A stretch of 64,000 nucleotides of DNA from an uncultured Bacteroidia bacterium. GTDB taxonomy: Bacteria > Bacteroidota > Bacteroidia > Bacteroidales > F082. Positions 52,240-61,700 of the stretch are shown one piece after another. The stretch is taken from contig CACZZO010000007.1 of NCBI GenBank assembly GCA_902785755.1, positions 1-64,000 on the forward strand. Reading direction: 5' to 3'. The stretch's first letter is position 1. The number at the start of each line of letters is the position of its first letter. The notes beneath the pieces were generated by a model, which saw nothing but the letters and a program-made list of their open reading frames with translations, did not search any database and was not told where the DNA came from. Both the position numbers and the translations under genes were made by a program.

Positions 52240-54034
52240 CCTTCCCGAAATAGTGAAACAAAAACTCGCCGCGCTGCCCAACAAGCCCGGCGTGTATCGC
52301 TACTTCGACAAGAAGGGCGAACTGATTTATGTGGGCAAGGCCAAGAACCTGAAACGCCGCGTCAGCAGCTATTTCAACAAGGAACAATTCGGCAAGACGC
52401 GCGTCCTCGTCAGCAAGATCGCCGACCTTGAATACAGCATAGTCGACTCGGAATCAGAGGCTTTGCTACTCGAAAACACGATGATCAAGCAGTATAAGCC
52501 GCGCTACAACATCATGCTCAAGGACGACAAGACCTACCCTTGGATTTGCATCAAGAAAGAGGCGTTTCCGCGTGTGTTCCTGACGCGAAAAAAACTGAAC
52601 GACGGCTCGGATTATTTCGGGCCTTATCCCTCGGTGCGCACGGCGCATATCTTGCTTGACTTGCTTACACAAGCGTATAAGGTGCGCTCGTGCCGCACGC
52701 CGCTGACGGAAATCGGCGTGGAGAAAAAGAAGTACAAAGTCTGCCTTGATTACCACATCCACAAGTGCAACGGCCCTTGCGAAGGCCTGATTTCCAAGGC
52801 GGATTACAACGCCATGATTGCTGAAATCCGCGAAATCATCAAGGGCAACATGAGTGGGGTGATGCGCGACCTGAAGGCGCAGATGATGGACTACGCCTCG
52901 CGGATGGAGTTTGAGCAGGCGCAGGAAATTAAGGTGAAATATGACCTGTTGGAGAACTATCGTAGCCGCTCGACGGTGGTCAGCGCGACGATTCACGATG
53001 TGGAGGTGTTCTCATACGTCGATGACGGCGAACTGTTTTATGTCAATTATATGAAGGTGAAGGACGGCGCTGTGGTGCAGAGCCATTCGTTTGAGATGAA
53101 GCGCCGACTTGAGGAAACGGTGGAGGAATTGCTGCTTTTGGCTGTGGCCGACTTGCGCCAACAGATGGGCAACCATGCGCCCGAAATCATCGTCCCGATG
53201 AAATTGGACTACGCCCTCGGCGAGGTGCAAGTGACCATCCCGCAACGCGGCGACAAGTTGAAACTCTTAGACCTTTCGCGACGCAATGCCATGCAATACC
53301 GCATCGACCTCGAAAAGCAACGCTCCTTGGTCGACCCAGAACGGCACCAGAAACGGGTGCTCAACCAATTGAAAGAGGCTTTGCTATTGGACGAAATGCC
53401 TGAAGTGATCGAGTGTTTCGACAACTCCAACTTCCAAGGCGACTATGCCGTGGCAGGCATGGTGCAGTTCGTGAAGGGCAAGCCCAACAAGGCGGGCTAC
53501 CGCCATTTCAACATCAAGACGGTGGAAGGCCCCGACGACTATGCCTCGATGAAAGAGGTGGTGCGCCGACGCTATTCAAGGCTGATTGAGGAGCAGAAAC
53601 CCTTGCCCAACCTCATCATTACCGATGGCGGCAAAGGCCAAATGGAAGTGGTGAGGCAAGTGATTGAGGATGAACTTCATGTCAACATTCCCATTGCGGG
53701 CTTGGCCAAGGACGACCGTCACCGCACCAATGAATTGCTGTTTGGTTTCCCGCCGCGCATTGTGGGCTTGAAACCCAATTCGGAGGTGTTTCGCCTGTTG
53801 ACGCACATTCAGGATGAGGTACACCGTTTCGCCATCACATTCCACCGAAAGAAATTCGAGAAAGGTTTCATCCATTCCGAGTTGGCCGACATCAAGGGGG
53901 TGGGGAAGAAGACGGCGGAAAAACTCTTGCTCGAACTGAAATCAGTGAAAGGTATCAAGGAGGCCTCGCTGGAGCGGCTTTCTGAAATCGTCGGACCGGC
54001 GAAGGCCAAGGTCGTTTATGACCATTTCAAATGA
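52232..54034 (+). CDS. uvrC: Excinuclease ABC subunit C
   Basis: The 600 residues have the GIY-YIG nuclease at the start (KPGVYRYF and YVGKAKNLKRR, 18-43), the Cys cluster CLDYHIHKCNGPCEG, a UVR motif (MMDYASRMEFEQAQEIKVK), the RNase H-like second nuclease (FDNSNFQGDYAVAGMV, DGGKGQ), and C-terminal HhH motifs (IKGVGKKTAEKLL). It cuts both sides of a DNA lesion in nucleotide excision repair. The gene is coupled to thiL. Confidence 0.97.
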   Translation: MNDLPEIVKQKLAALPNKPGVYRYFDKKGELIYVGKAKNLKRRVSSYFNKEQFGKTRVLVSKIADLEYSIVDSESEALLLENTMIKQYKPRYNIMLKDDKTYPWICIKKEAFPRVFLTRKKLNDGSDYFGPYPSVRTAHILLDLLTQAYKVRSCRTPLTEIGVEKKKYKVCLDYHIHKCNGPCEGLISKADYNAMIAEIREIIKGNMSGVMRDLKAQMMDYASRMEFEQAQEIKVKYDLLENYRSRSTVVSATIHDVEVFSYVDDGELFYVNYMKVKDGAVVQSHSFEMKRRLEETVEELLLLAVADLRQQMGNHAPEIIVPMKLDYALGEVQVTIPQRGDKLKLLDLSRRNAMQYRIDLEKQRSLVDPERHQKRVLNQLKEALLLDEMPEVIECFDNSNFQGDYAVAGMVQFVKGKPNKAGYRHFNIKTVEGPDDYASMKEVVRRRYSRLIEEQKPLPNLIITDGGKGQMEVVRQVIEDELHVNIPIAGLAKDDRHRTNELLFGFPPRIVGLKPNSEVFRLLTHIQDEVHRFAITFHRKKFEKGFIHSELADIKGVGKKTAEKLLLELKSVKGIKEASLERLSEIVGPAKAKVVYDHFK

Positions 54035-54063
54035 AAAAAGCCAGCGATTTGCTGGCTTTTTTC
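54035..54063. terminator. Terminator after uvrC
   Basis: AAAAAGCCAGC and GCTGGCTTTTTT form a tight hairpin one base after the stop. It also faces the tonB-like gene. Confidence 0.85.
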
Positions 54064-54081
54064 ATTTTGGGATTGCAGTGT

Positions 54082-54762
54082 TTATTGCAACTTGAAGTTG
54101 ACGGGCAGCATGTAGCTCACACGCACGGCCTTACCACGCTGCTTGCCCGGCTTCCATTTCGGCATCGACTTGACGACGCGCATGGCTTCCTCGTCGCAAC
54201 CGCCACCAATGCCACGGAGCACCTTCACATTGGAGACGCTGCCGTCAGGCTCGACAACGAAACCGACGAACACACGGCCTTGAATACCAGTTTCGCGGGC
54301 AATCTGGGGGTACTTGATGCCTTTGGCGATGAATTCCATCAGTTTCTGGTCGCCACCGGGGTAGGCAGGCATCTCTTCCACGATTTGGAAGATTTCCTGC
54401 TCAACGACTTCTTCTTCCTCAACCTCGACAGGGACATACTCCTCAATGACTTCGGCTTGGTCCACTTCGGCGTTGATTTCGATGTCTTCCACTTCAACGT
54501 CGTCTTCCACGATTTCAAGTTGCGTGGTCTGCTTGGGCACTTCCACAGGCTGGGGCTTTGGCTCTTCCTGCTTGGTGATTTCCACCATTTCTTCCTCGAC
54601 GACTTCGGTCTGGCGGAGCAAGCTCGGGTCGATTTCGCGCTTGTCGTAGCTCTTGTGTTCGAAGGCCATCCACGCGATAAGCAAGCTGATAATCAGACCT
54701 ATCTGCGTGAACATCACTTTCTTGTTCTCAAGATTGGCTTTAGGTGATTTCTTCTCTTCCAT
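54082..54762 (-). CDS. TonB-family energy transducer
   Basis: The 226 residues have a basic start, a membrane helix (about 17-36, VMFTQIGLIISLLIAWMAF), a Pro/Glu/Val-rich periplasmic linker (about 55-130), and a TonB C-terminal domain (YPQIARETGIQGRVFVGFVVEPDGSVSNVKVLRG). It passes proton-motive energy to outer membrane receptors. No exbB or exbD gene is in the window. Confidence 0.92.
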   Translation of the reverse strand: MEEKKSPKANLENKKVMFTQIGLIISLLIAWMAFEHKSYDKREIDPSLLRQTEVVEEEMVEITKQEEPKPQPVEVPKQTTQLEIVEDDVEVEDIEINAEVDQAEVIEEYVPVEVEEEEVVEQEIFQIVEEMPAYPGGDQKLMEFIAKGIKYPQIARETGIQGRVFVGFVVEPDGSVSNVKVLRGIGGGCDEEAMRVVKSMPKWKPGKQRGKAVRVSYMLPVNFKLQ

Positions 54763-54846
54763 TGGTTATGTGTTTTTAGATTTTACTTCCTATTTTGGGT
54801 GCGAAAATAGGAATTATTTGTTTATGAAACGCAAATAGGGCAAATT

Positions 54847-55269
54847 TTATTTTTTGTGGCGGTAAAAAAGATGAAAAACGCCTACTCCGATGAGGGTTCC
54901 TATGCTGTCGGAGGCAAAGTCGAACCAGTCGCCGGTGCGGCTTGGCACGAGATGTTCCTGCATCAGTTCGGTGATGCCGCCGTAAGCAATGCTGATGATG
55001 ATGGCAAGGAGCAAAGCCCGTTTACGATAGACCATGCCGTTGTCAATGAACTGTTTGCGGTAGCCCCAAAGACAGAGGAAGGCGAAAGTGGCATACATGA
55101 AGACATGCACCACTTTGTCAACACCCACGATGGGCTTGACCCGTGGAAAAGCAGAACCCGGGATTCCTGTCAGAATCAGGATGACGATTCCGCACAAGAT
55201 TCCCGGGTAACTATTTCTGGTCAGTCGTTCCAAGGGATTAACCGATCTTGGCTTCATAGGCGGCGGCAT
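54847..55269 (-). CDS. VanZ-like membrane protein
   Basis: The 140 residues have four membrane helices and the VanZ-like pattern VDKVVHVFMYATFAFLCLW, AYGGITELMQEHLVPSRTGDWFDFASDSIGTLIG. The function of most VanZ-like proteins is unclear. It overlaps the gcvH end by 32 bp if ATG 55269 is used, and a TTG at 55233 just after the gcvH stop is an alternative start. It is one transcription unit with gcvH. Confidence 0.85.
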   Translation of the reverse strand: MPPPMKPRSVNPLERLTRNSYPGILCGIVILILTGIPGSAFPRVKPIVGVDKVVHVFMYATFAFLCLWGYRKQFIDNGMVYRKRALLLAIIISIAYGGITELMQEHLVPSRTGDWFDFASDSIGTLIGVGVFHLFYRHKK

Positions 55270-55627
55270 CCAAGAGGCCGTCGACCTCGGAGGCGTCGTT
55301 CACCTTGATTTTGATGATCCAAGCCTCGCCATAGGGGTCGGTATTGACGAGTTTGGCGTTCTCTTCGTCAGCGAGGGCTTCGTTGACTTCGAGTATTTCG
55401 CCGCCAACGGGCATGAGCAGCTCGGCGGTGGTCTTCACGGCTTCGATGGCGCCAAATTCTTCTTGGGCGTCTAAGGTTTCGCCAACGAGGTCGGGGTCAA
55501 CATCAACGAAAGTGATGTCGCCAAGCTCGTGTTGTGCGTAATCGGTAATGCCGACGTAAGCGGTTTCGCCTTCTAAGCGGATCCATTCGTCGTCGTTGGT
55601 GTACTTCAGATTTGCTGGAATATTCAT
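55238..55627 (-). CDS. gcvH: Glycine cleavage system H protein
   Basis: The 129 residues have the lipoyl domain with the modified Lys65 in FGAIEAVKTTAELLMPVGG. It shuttles the aminomethyl group between the P, T and L proteins of the glycine cleavage system. The other gcv genes are not in the window. gcvH beside sprA and vanZ-like genes is common in this phylum. Confidence 0.97.
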   Translation of the reverse strand: MNIPANLKYTNDDEWIRLEGETAYVGITDYAQHELGDITFVDVDPDLVGETLDAQEEFGAIEAVKTTAELLMPVGGEILEVNEALADEENAKLVNTDPYGEAWIIKIKVNDASEVDGLLDAAAYEAKIG

Positions 55628-55661
55628 TTTCTGTATGTTTTAAAGTTGTTTAAATTTGGCT

Positions 55662-55669
55662 GCGAAAAT
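55662..55669 (-). promoter_or_regulatory. Possible -7 box of gcvH
   Basis: The minus strand reads TATTTTCG, one mismatch from TAnnTTTG, 34 bp before ATG 55627. Confidence 0.4.
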
Positions 55670-55708
55670 ACATATTTTAATGGCTCACTCCGCATTTTGT
55701 TGAAAATT

Positions 55709-58700
55709 TTATTGTGCGAGGCTGAATCGGATGGTCACGCCGGCAAAAGTGGTGGAGTTGCGGAAGGTGTTGGCCACAAACGGATCCGACACGTCGCGCT
55801 TGAAGAAGGCTTGGGCACTCAGACGTTTGCTGAAGGTGTAGTCGGCGGTGAGGTAGATGTTGATTTTGTTCTGGCCTGCCGAAACTTGGTTGTTGCGCTC
55901 GTCGATGCGGCGTAGGATGGTGATGTCTTTCTTGAAGCCGATGTCGAGCTTCAGCACGAGGTCGTTCTTGATGGTTTGCGACTTGCCGCTGCCACCGAGG
56001 GGCGTGAAGGAGAAGCTGAGGTTCTTTAGGCGATAGCCCGCGCCGATGACGATTTCCCGCCCACTCACTTCGGTGAGTTGGTTGTTGGCGAAACTCAAGG
56101 TCATGGTCCTCGACTTCTTGAACTGGAAGTTGGTGGTCATGGAGTTTTGCAGGCCAATATCGATGCCAATCAGGGGGGCGAATTGCTCACTGATGACGAT
56201 TTGTGCGATGTCGTATTTCGGGACGATAAGGTCGGAATTCTCGTAGGTCTGGATGGTGTTGTTCTCGTCGTAATAAACATTGCTGGCCCATGCGTTGATG
56301 GCATAGTTCGACTTGTAGCTATGGGTGATGTTCAATGTCTTGAAAACCTTTCCGATGGCGGGAATGTTGGTCAGACCGCTGTAGGAGAAGTTCCAGTTGG
56401 GCAACGGGATTCGCGGGAATGGATTGAGGCTGAGGGTGTTGGGGTCTTTTCCGGTATAAGCCGCGATGAAGGAATAGAGCAGCACGTCCATCGAGCCAGA
56501 GGTGTAGCCTTTCGGGAAATAGTCGCCAGCCACACTGTCGTAGACGTATTCGTTCACTTGCTCAATCCATTGCGGATTGTTGCGGGCGATGCGCTCGGCG
56601 ATGGTCTTGCGGTAGCTCAACAGGTTGTCGAAGAGTTTGGAGGATGTGGAATCGGAAGCCGCAAAAGAAGTTTTTAGCATGAAGTAACTCATGCTGAAAT
56701 TGCCGCTGTTGGTGGGCGTGAAAACGTCAAACTGGTTGGTCAAGTTGTTGTATCGGAAGTAGTGTTGGCGGTTTTCGGCGAAGGTACGGTTTCCGGTGAA
56801 GTCGACCTTGAAGCCGGGTAGGGGTTCGGTGTTCACACGGTAGTTCATCGTCTCGGTCATGTGGCGCGTGTAGGGGTTGCTCAAAATGGAGTCGGTGGTG
56901 AGCCAACGTTTGACGTCGTCTACATCAATACTGTGGGCGACGGCCTTGTTGAAGATGTTGTCGTCTTCGCCGAAAGAGCTGCCCAACACAAAGCCCACGC
57001 CGGGAGCCCAACCTGTGCTACTGCTCATGCCGAAGTATTGTGCCTTGGGCAGGAATCCGGGCAGAGATTGCCCGTTGGCTAACGAATAGGTGCCCGAAAC
57101 TTTCTTGACGAGGGTGAGGATACGCAAGCTGTTGTCGAGGACAATCTTTCCGACATTGACTTTTGGTTTGGTCTTGGTCGAGTCGGCGGGCTGCTCGCCT
57201 TCTTCTTCGCCTTTTCCTTTGCTTTGGTTGTTTCGGTTGCCCTTGCCGCTGTTGTTGCGCCGTTGTGGGGTGTTGAGGTTCTTCAGGTAAGGCACCTTAT
57301 TATATAACTTGGTGAAATCGAGGGTGGCGTTGCCTTGGATGTTGTTCGAGTTCTCGATGGTGTTGCCCAAGCGTGCTTGGATGGATTGTGCCGAGGCAAT
57401 CCATGTGTAGGTGCCTTGATAGTTGGCGGTGGCCGATATCCAGTTGAAAATCGGAATCTTGTTGATGGGCAAGGTGTAGCTGGCGTTGAAGTTCTGCTGG
57501 AATCGCGACATGGAACCCAAATGCTTCAGTTCGTTCTTGATGGTGTCTTGGTTCTTCTGCCAAGTTTCGGGGTCGACGCTCTTGTCGACGTAGCCCGCAG
57601 GCTCGTAGATGTAGGCTTGGGCTTGGGCCGAATAGTCGAAGTTCAGGCCTTTGGTGAGGTCATAGCGAAGCTGATAATTACGGGTCCAGTCCCATTGGCG
57701 CGAGAAGGTGGGGGTGATGATGATTTCACCGCCGCTCTTGTTGCGCAATTCCCTTTCGGAAAAGTAGCGGTACATCTCCGTGTTGAAGGTGATGCTCTTG
57801 GGCGCGTAATAGAAATTGATATCCTTGATGATTTGGAACGCGGGTTTTGCGGCCCACTTGGCCTTGGCGAAAGGCTCTACGGGTTTGGGATTGCCCGCGA
57901 AGTTGTAGCCCAACGAGCCACGATAGGCCTTCACCATGTAATACTTGATGTCGGTGTTCTCTTGGAAGGTCTCGTTATAGGAGAAAGACAGGTTGAAGTT
58001 CTCGATGTCGTAGAAGTGTACTTTGGGCATGTTGCCTCGTCCGCCGCCCAAGCCCTTGTTGGGGTCTCTCGGGTTTTCCTTGGGCTTTTCGCTTCCCTCG
58101 TCTTTGTTCCGCTTCTTGTTGACACGTTCTTTCCTGACATTCATGAAGTTGATGTTCTTCTGCCGCGTGAAGTCGTGGATGGTGGAGGTGAATTCCTTCC
58201 GCTCTTCGTCGCTGTTCATGGCGGCCAAGGCGTCCTTCAGCATGATGTCGGGGTCGTAAGGGTTGTAGAGCGGGGTGATTTTGTTCTCGCCGTAGTCGAA
58301 GTGCAACGGAATCTTCAATCCGGTGTTTTCGAGGAACTTGCCTAATTCAAGGTCGGTGGAAACGTTGAAGGCAGAGTTGGCCTCGAAGGTGTTGTTGGCG
58401 ATGCGGCTGTCCAAACTACCGAAACCGGCCGACTGATAGGAGCCGTTCACGCTCACGCGGCCCAAGTCGGCCAAGGTTGCTTCAAATCGGCCAGTGGCTG
58501 CTATGCCGCCCTTGCTGCTGAGTTCGGTGAGGCGCAACTCATTGATCCACACCACGGCACTCTTTGGTTGGCCGTCGTCGGTATCGGCAAGGTTTTGCCG
58601 CTTGGGGTTGCGAATACCAATCATCATGGCTTCCACATCGCTGATGGTGGGGTTGCCTATCACCTTGATGGTATGGTAGTAGTCCTTGTTGTCGACAGTG

Positions 58701-61700
58701 CCTTTTCTCACCTTTTCGGAATAGATGTAATTGAGCCTGACATTGCTGTTGGGCTTGTTCATGGCTTCGTTGCGCCTTTGTTTCACTTCCACAAGGTCTT
58801 CCAATCGGATGTCCAAGTTGTTGATTTCAGGCCAGATGGCTTGCACATTGGTGCGTGCCGTTCCCCATGGGGTCATCTTCAGCGGTATTTCATATTCATA
58901 GTAGTTTTCGGTGAAGTCGGTACCGATACGCATGAAGACGCAAAGGTCTTGGTCGTCGAGCGGGCTGTCCTCTTGGGCTGCTTCGGCGTGGACGAACATT
59001 TTGAGGTATTTGTATTGACGCAGGTCGAAGTCGGTGGTCTTGTAGATGGCCCTGCCGTCACCGTCAACGAGGTTTTGCACGGTCATTTGCAACGCTTGCT
59101 CATTGATGCGGGTGGTTTGGGTCATGCCGATAACCCTTTCTTGCTGGATGCCGGGCGGGATGATGTAGGGCACGGGCTGGCGGTGGTAGTTTTCGTCGAT
59201 GCTGACCGCCGAAACGTCAAAAGTGGTCTCGTTGCTGATGTCGTTTGGTTCGTATTCGCCGGGGGCTTGGATGCTTTGCGAATAGGTGCGCCATTCGCCC
59301 TTCACGAGGTCGAGGGTGGCGAAACGCAACACGATGGGACGCTGGAAACCGTTGACGAACATACGCATAAAGCGGATGGACGAATAGTCGTCGATGTGGC
59401 CGATGACCCTGTCAGGCTGCTTGATGGGGATGCGGAATTGGTACCAAGTGGTAGTGCCGAAAGTGCCGTTAGGCAGCGCGATTTGGGTGGCCTCATGGAT
59501 GTCGGCAATGTGGTTGTGGCCCACTATCATCTTGGCGGGGTCGAGGTCGATGACATATTGGTAATAACGCTCGGTTTCGCTCAAGGTGTTGTCGCCGTTG
59601 ATGTCTTCGGCATTGGGCAAGGTGGAATTGCTGTTCGTATAAACCTCGGTTTGCTGCACGTCGGAAGGGGAGTTGCCGTCGGGTCCGGTGTAGTCCTTGT
59701 ACCTTTCAAGGATACTGGAGTGTATTTCGTCGGAGTCCCATTCCGTGGAGCGGAAATAATGGTAATTGTCGCTCGAAGGGTCGTTGTTGGCTTTGCTGTA
59801 GGCTCCCGAACCTTCGCCAAAGCGGTTTCTGATGGCTGCTAAATAGTTGGTTTCAAAGAAGCTGCGCTCGTCCACATCGCGGAGTCCGTCGTAGCCAATA
59901 TCCTGATACTGACGGGCGTTGGCATCGTTGCTGAAGGTGCCGACGAGGTCTTGCAAGGTGGGCACACGTCCCCAAATGGTGGTGTCTACATTCTCCACCA
60001 CTTCAGAGGTGGGCATACCATTTTCGTAGAATTTGCGCCCGTCGCGGAGGATGTCTTCGGAAATGTCGCCGAGGTTGATGTAGAGTTTTCCAGGGTTGTT
60101 TTGGAATTCCTCATCGGCGAAGGGATCCATCAGCCAGAACTCGATGTACTCGATGTTTGTGGCTTCAAAGTCAATCGATTCCATCTTGCGCATGATGCCT
60201 GCCCAACGGCTGCTCGGGTCGTTGAGTTTGCCTTCCTCGTTGATACCGGCGGAGTATTGGGTGGGGTCGACATCGTAGTTGTAGGGGCCTCTTTCTTCGG
60301 GATAATAGGCCAAGTTGAGCACCGAAACGTTGGTTTGTGTGCCCGTTGCGATGTCTTTCATGGGGAAAATCTCGGTTTCAAGCACCTGACGGACACTGTT
60401 TTTCGATAGTTCCTCGTTGGTGACATTACTCGGACGGTAGTTGGAATAGGTGTCGTAGAACACAGAATTGTCAATGACGTACCACGACAGTTTAGCGCGG
60501 TTCTTGCCGTAGTTGAGTCCTGTTCCTGCGGCGGCTTCGGGGAAGAGGTCGGTTTGGTTTTGGGGCGTGCTGGCAAGGTTCCACAAGGTAGGCAGACGCA
60601 AGTCGATGGTCGATTTGGCGCCTTCAAAGTCGTCGATGTAGGAAGTGCCAGGCTCGGCTGCCGACTTGGAAAGGCCGGGGATGAAACGGGCAAACTCGCC
60701 ATCCACCCTGACGCGCGACGGGGCTTTGGTGCTGATGCCGGGCAGGGCGTTGATGAAGCTCGTCAGCCAACGGGCCTCGGTGTTGTAGCTAATGTCGGCA
60801 CCGTAAATGGTGTTGGAGATGGCTTCCTCGCCGTAGTTGATTTTTTGGGTGTACGATTTCTCGCCCAAGTAAAGCACCGTTCCGCCCAAGTGGAAATCGC
60901 GGTTGAATTCGTGCTCTACGCGGGTGCCGAGGAATGTCTTCCTAATGGCACTGAAGCCTGAGTTGGATTCCAAGGCAATGTTGATGGGCGTGCCTGAATT
61001 GAGGATGCCTTCGTTCAGGATGGTCACGCGACCCAAGGTGTAGTCAACGGTATAGTCAACATTTTCAACCAATTGCACGCCGCCTGCCGTGACGGTCACC
61101 GAACCTTGCGCCACATTCATGGCATTGAGGCTGATTTCGCTGCCCGACTGCGAGGAGTAGTAACCCTTCAGGCTGAACTTGTTCTTTTCGGAATATTGCT
61201 CCGCCGAGGTTTTGGTCATCGTGTAGAGCGAGTCGAAAGCGTATTTGTTGGCCAATTCGGGTTCGTTGGGGAAGATTTTGTTGCGGATATGCTTGCCGAA
61301 AGGCTCCAGCACAGGGAAGAAAATGCGCCCGTTCGACGAGTTGATGGTACCGCCTTGTGTGGCTGCGTTGTCCAAGAAGTCGAAAGCGCCATCACCGCCT
61401 GCGATGGGGTTGTTTTGCGTGGTCAGGTTGTCCAATCCCATCAGATTGAGCAAGGCAATACCTTTCACCGAGCCTTCGGTGAAATAGCCGTAAGGCGTGC
61501 TGTTCGAGTTGCCGTTGTAGAAAATGTTCAGCATGAAATCGCTGGAGCTTATCTGGTAGGCTCTGATGTTGTAGACGTTTTTCATCATCAGGTTCCAGAT
61601 GGGCATCTTGGTGTTTACTGTCGTGCCTTTCAACAGTTTGGTTACCAAAACATTGGGTGTGTTGATGCCTTGGTCGGAAAATTCACCCACTTGGTAGACC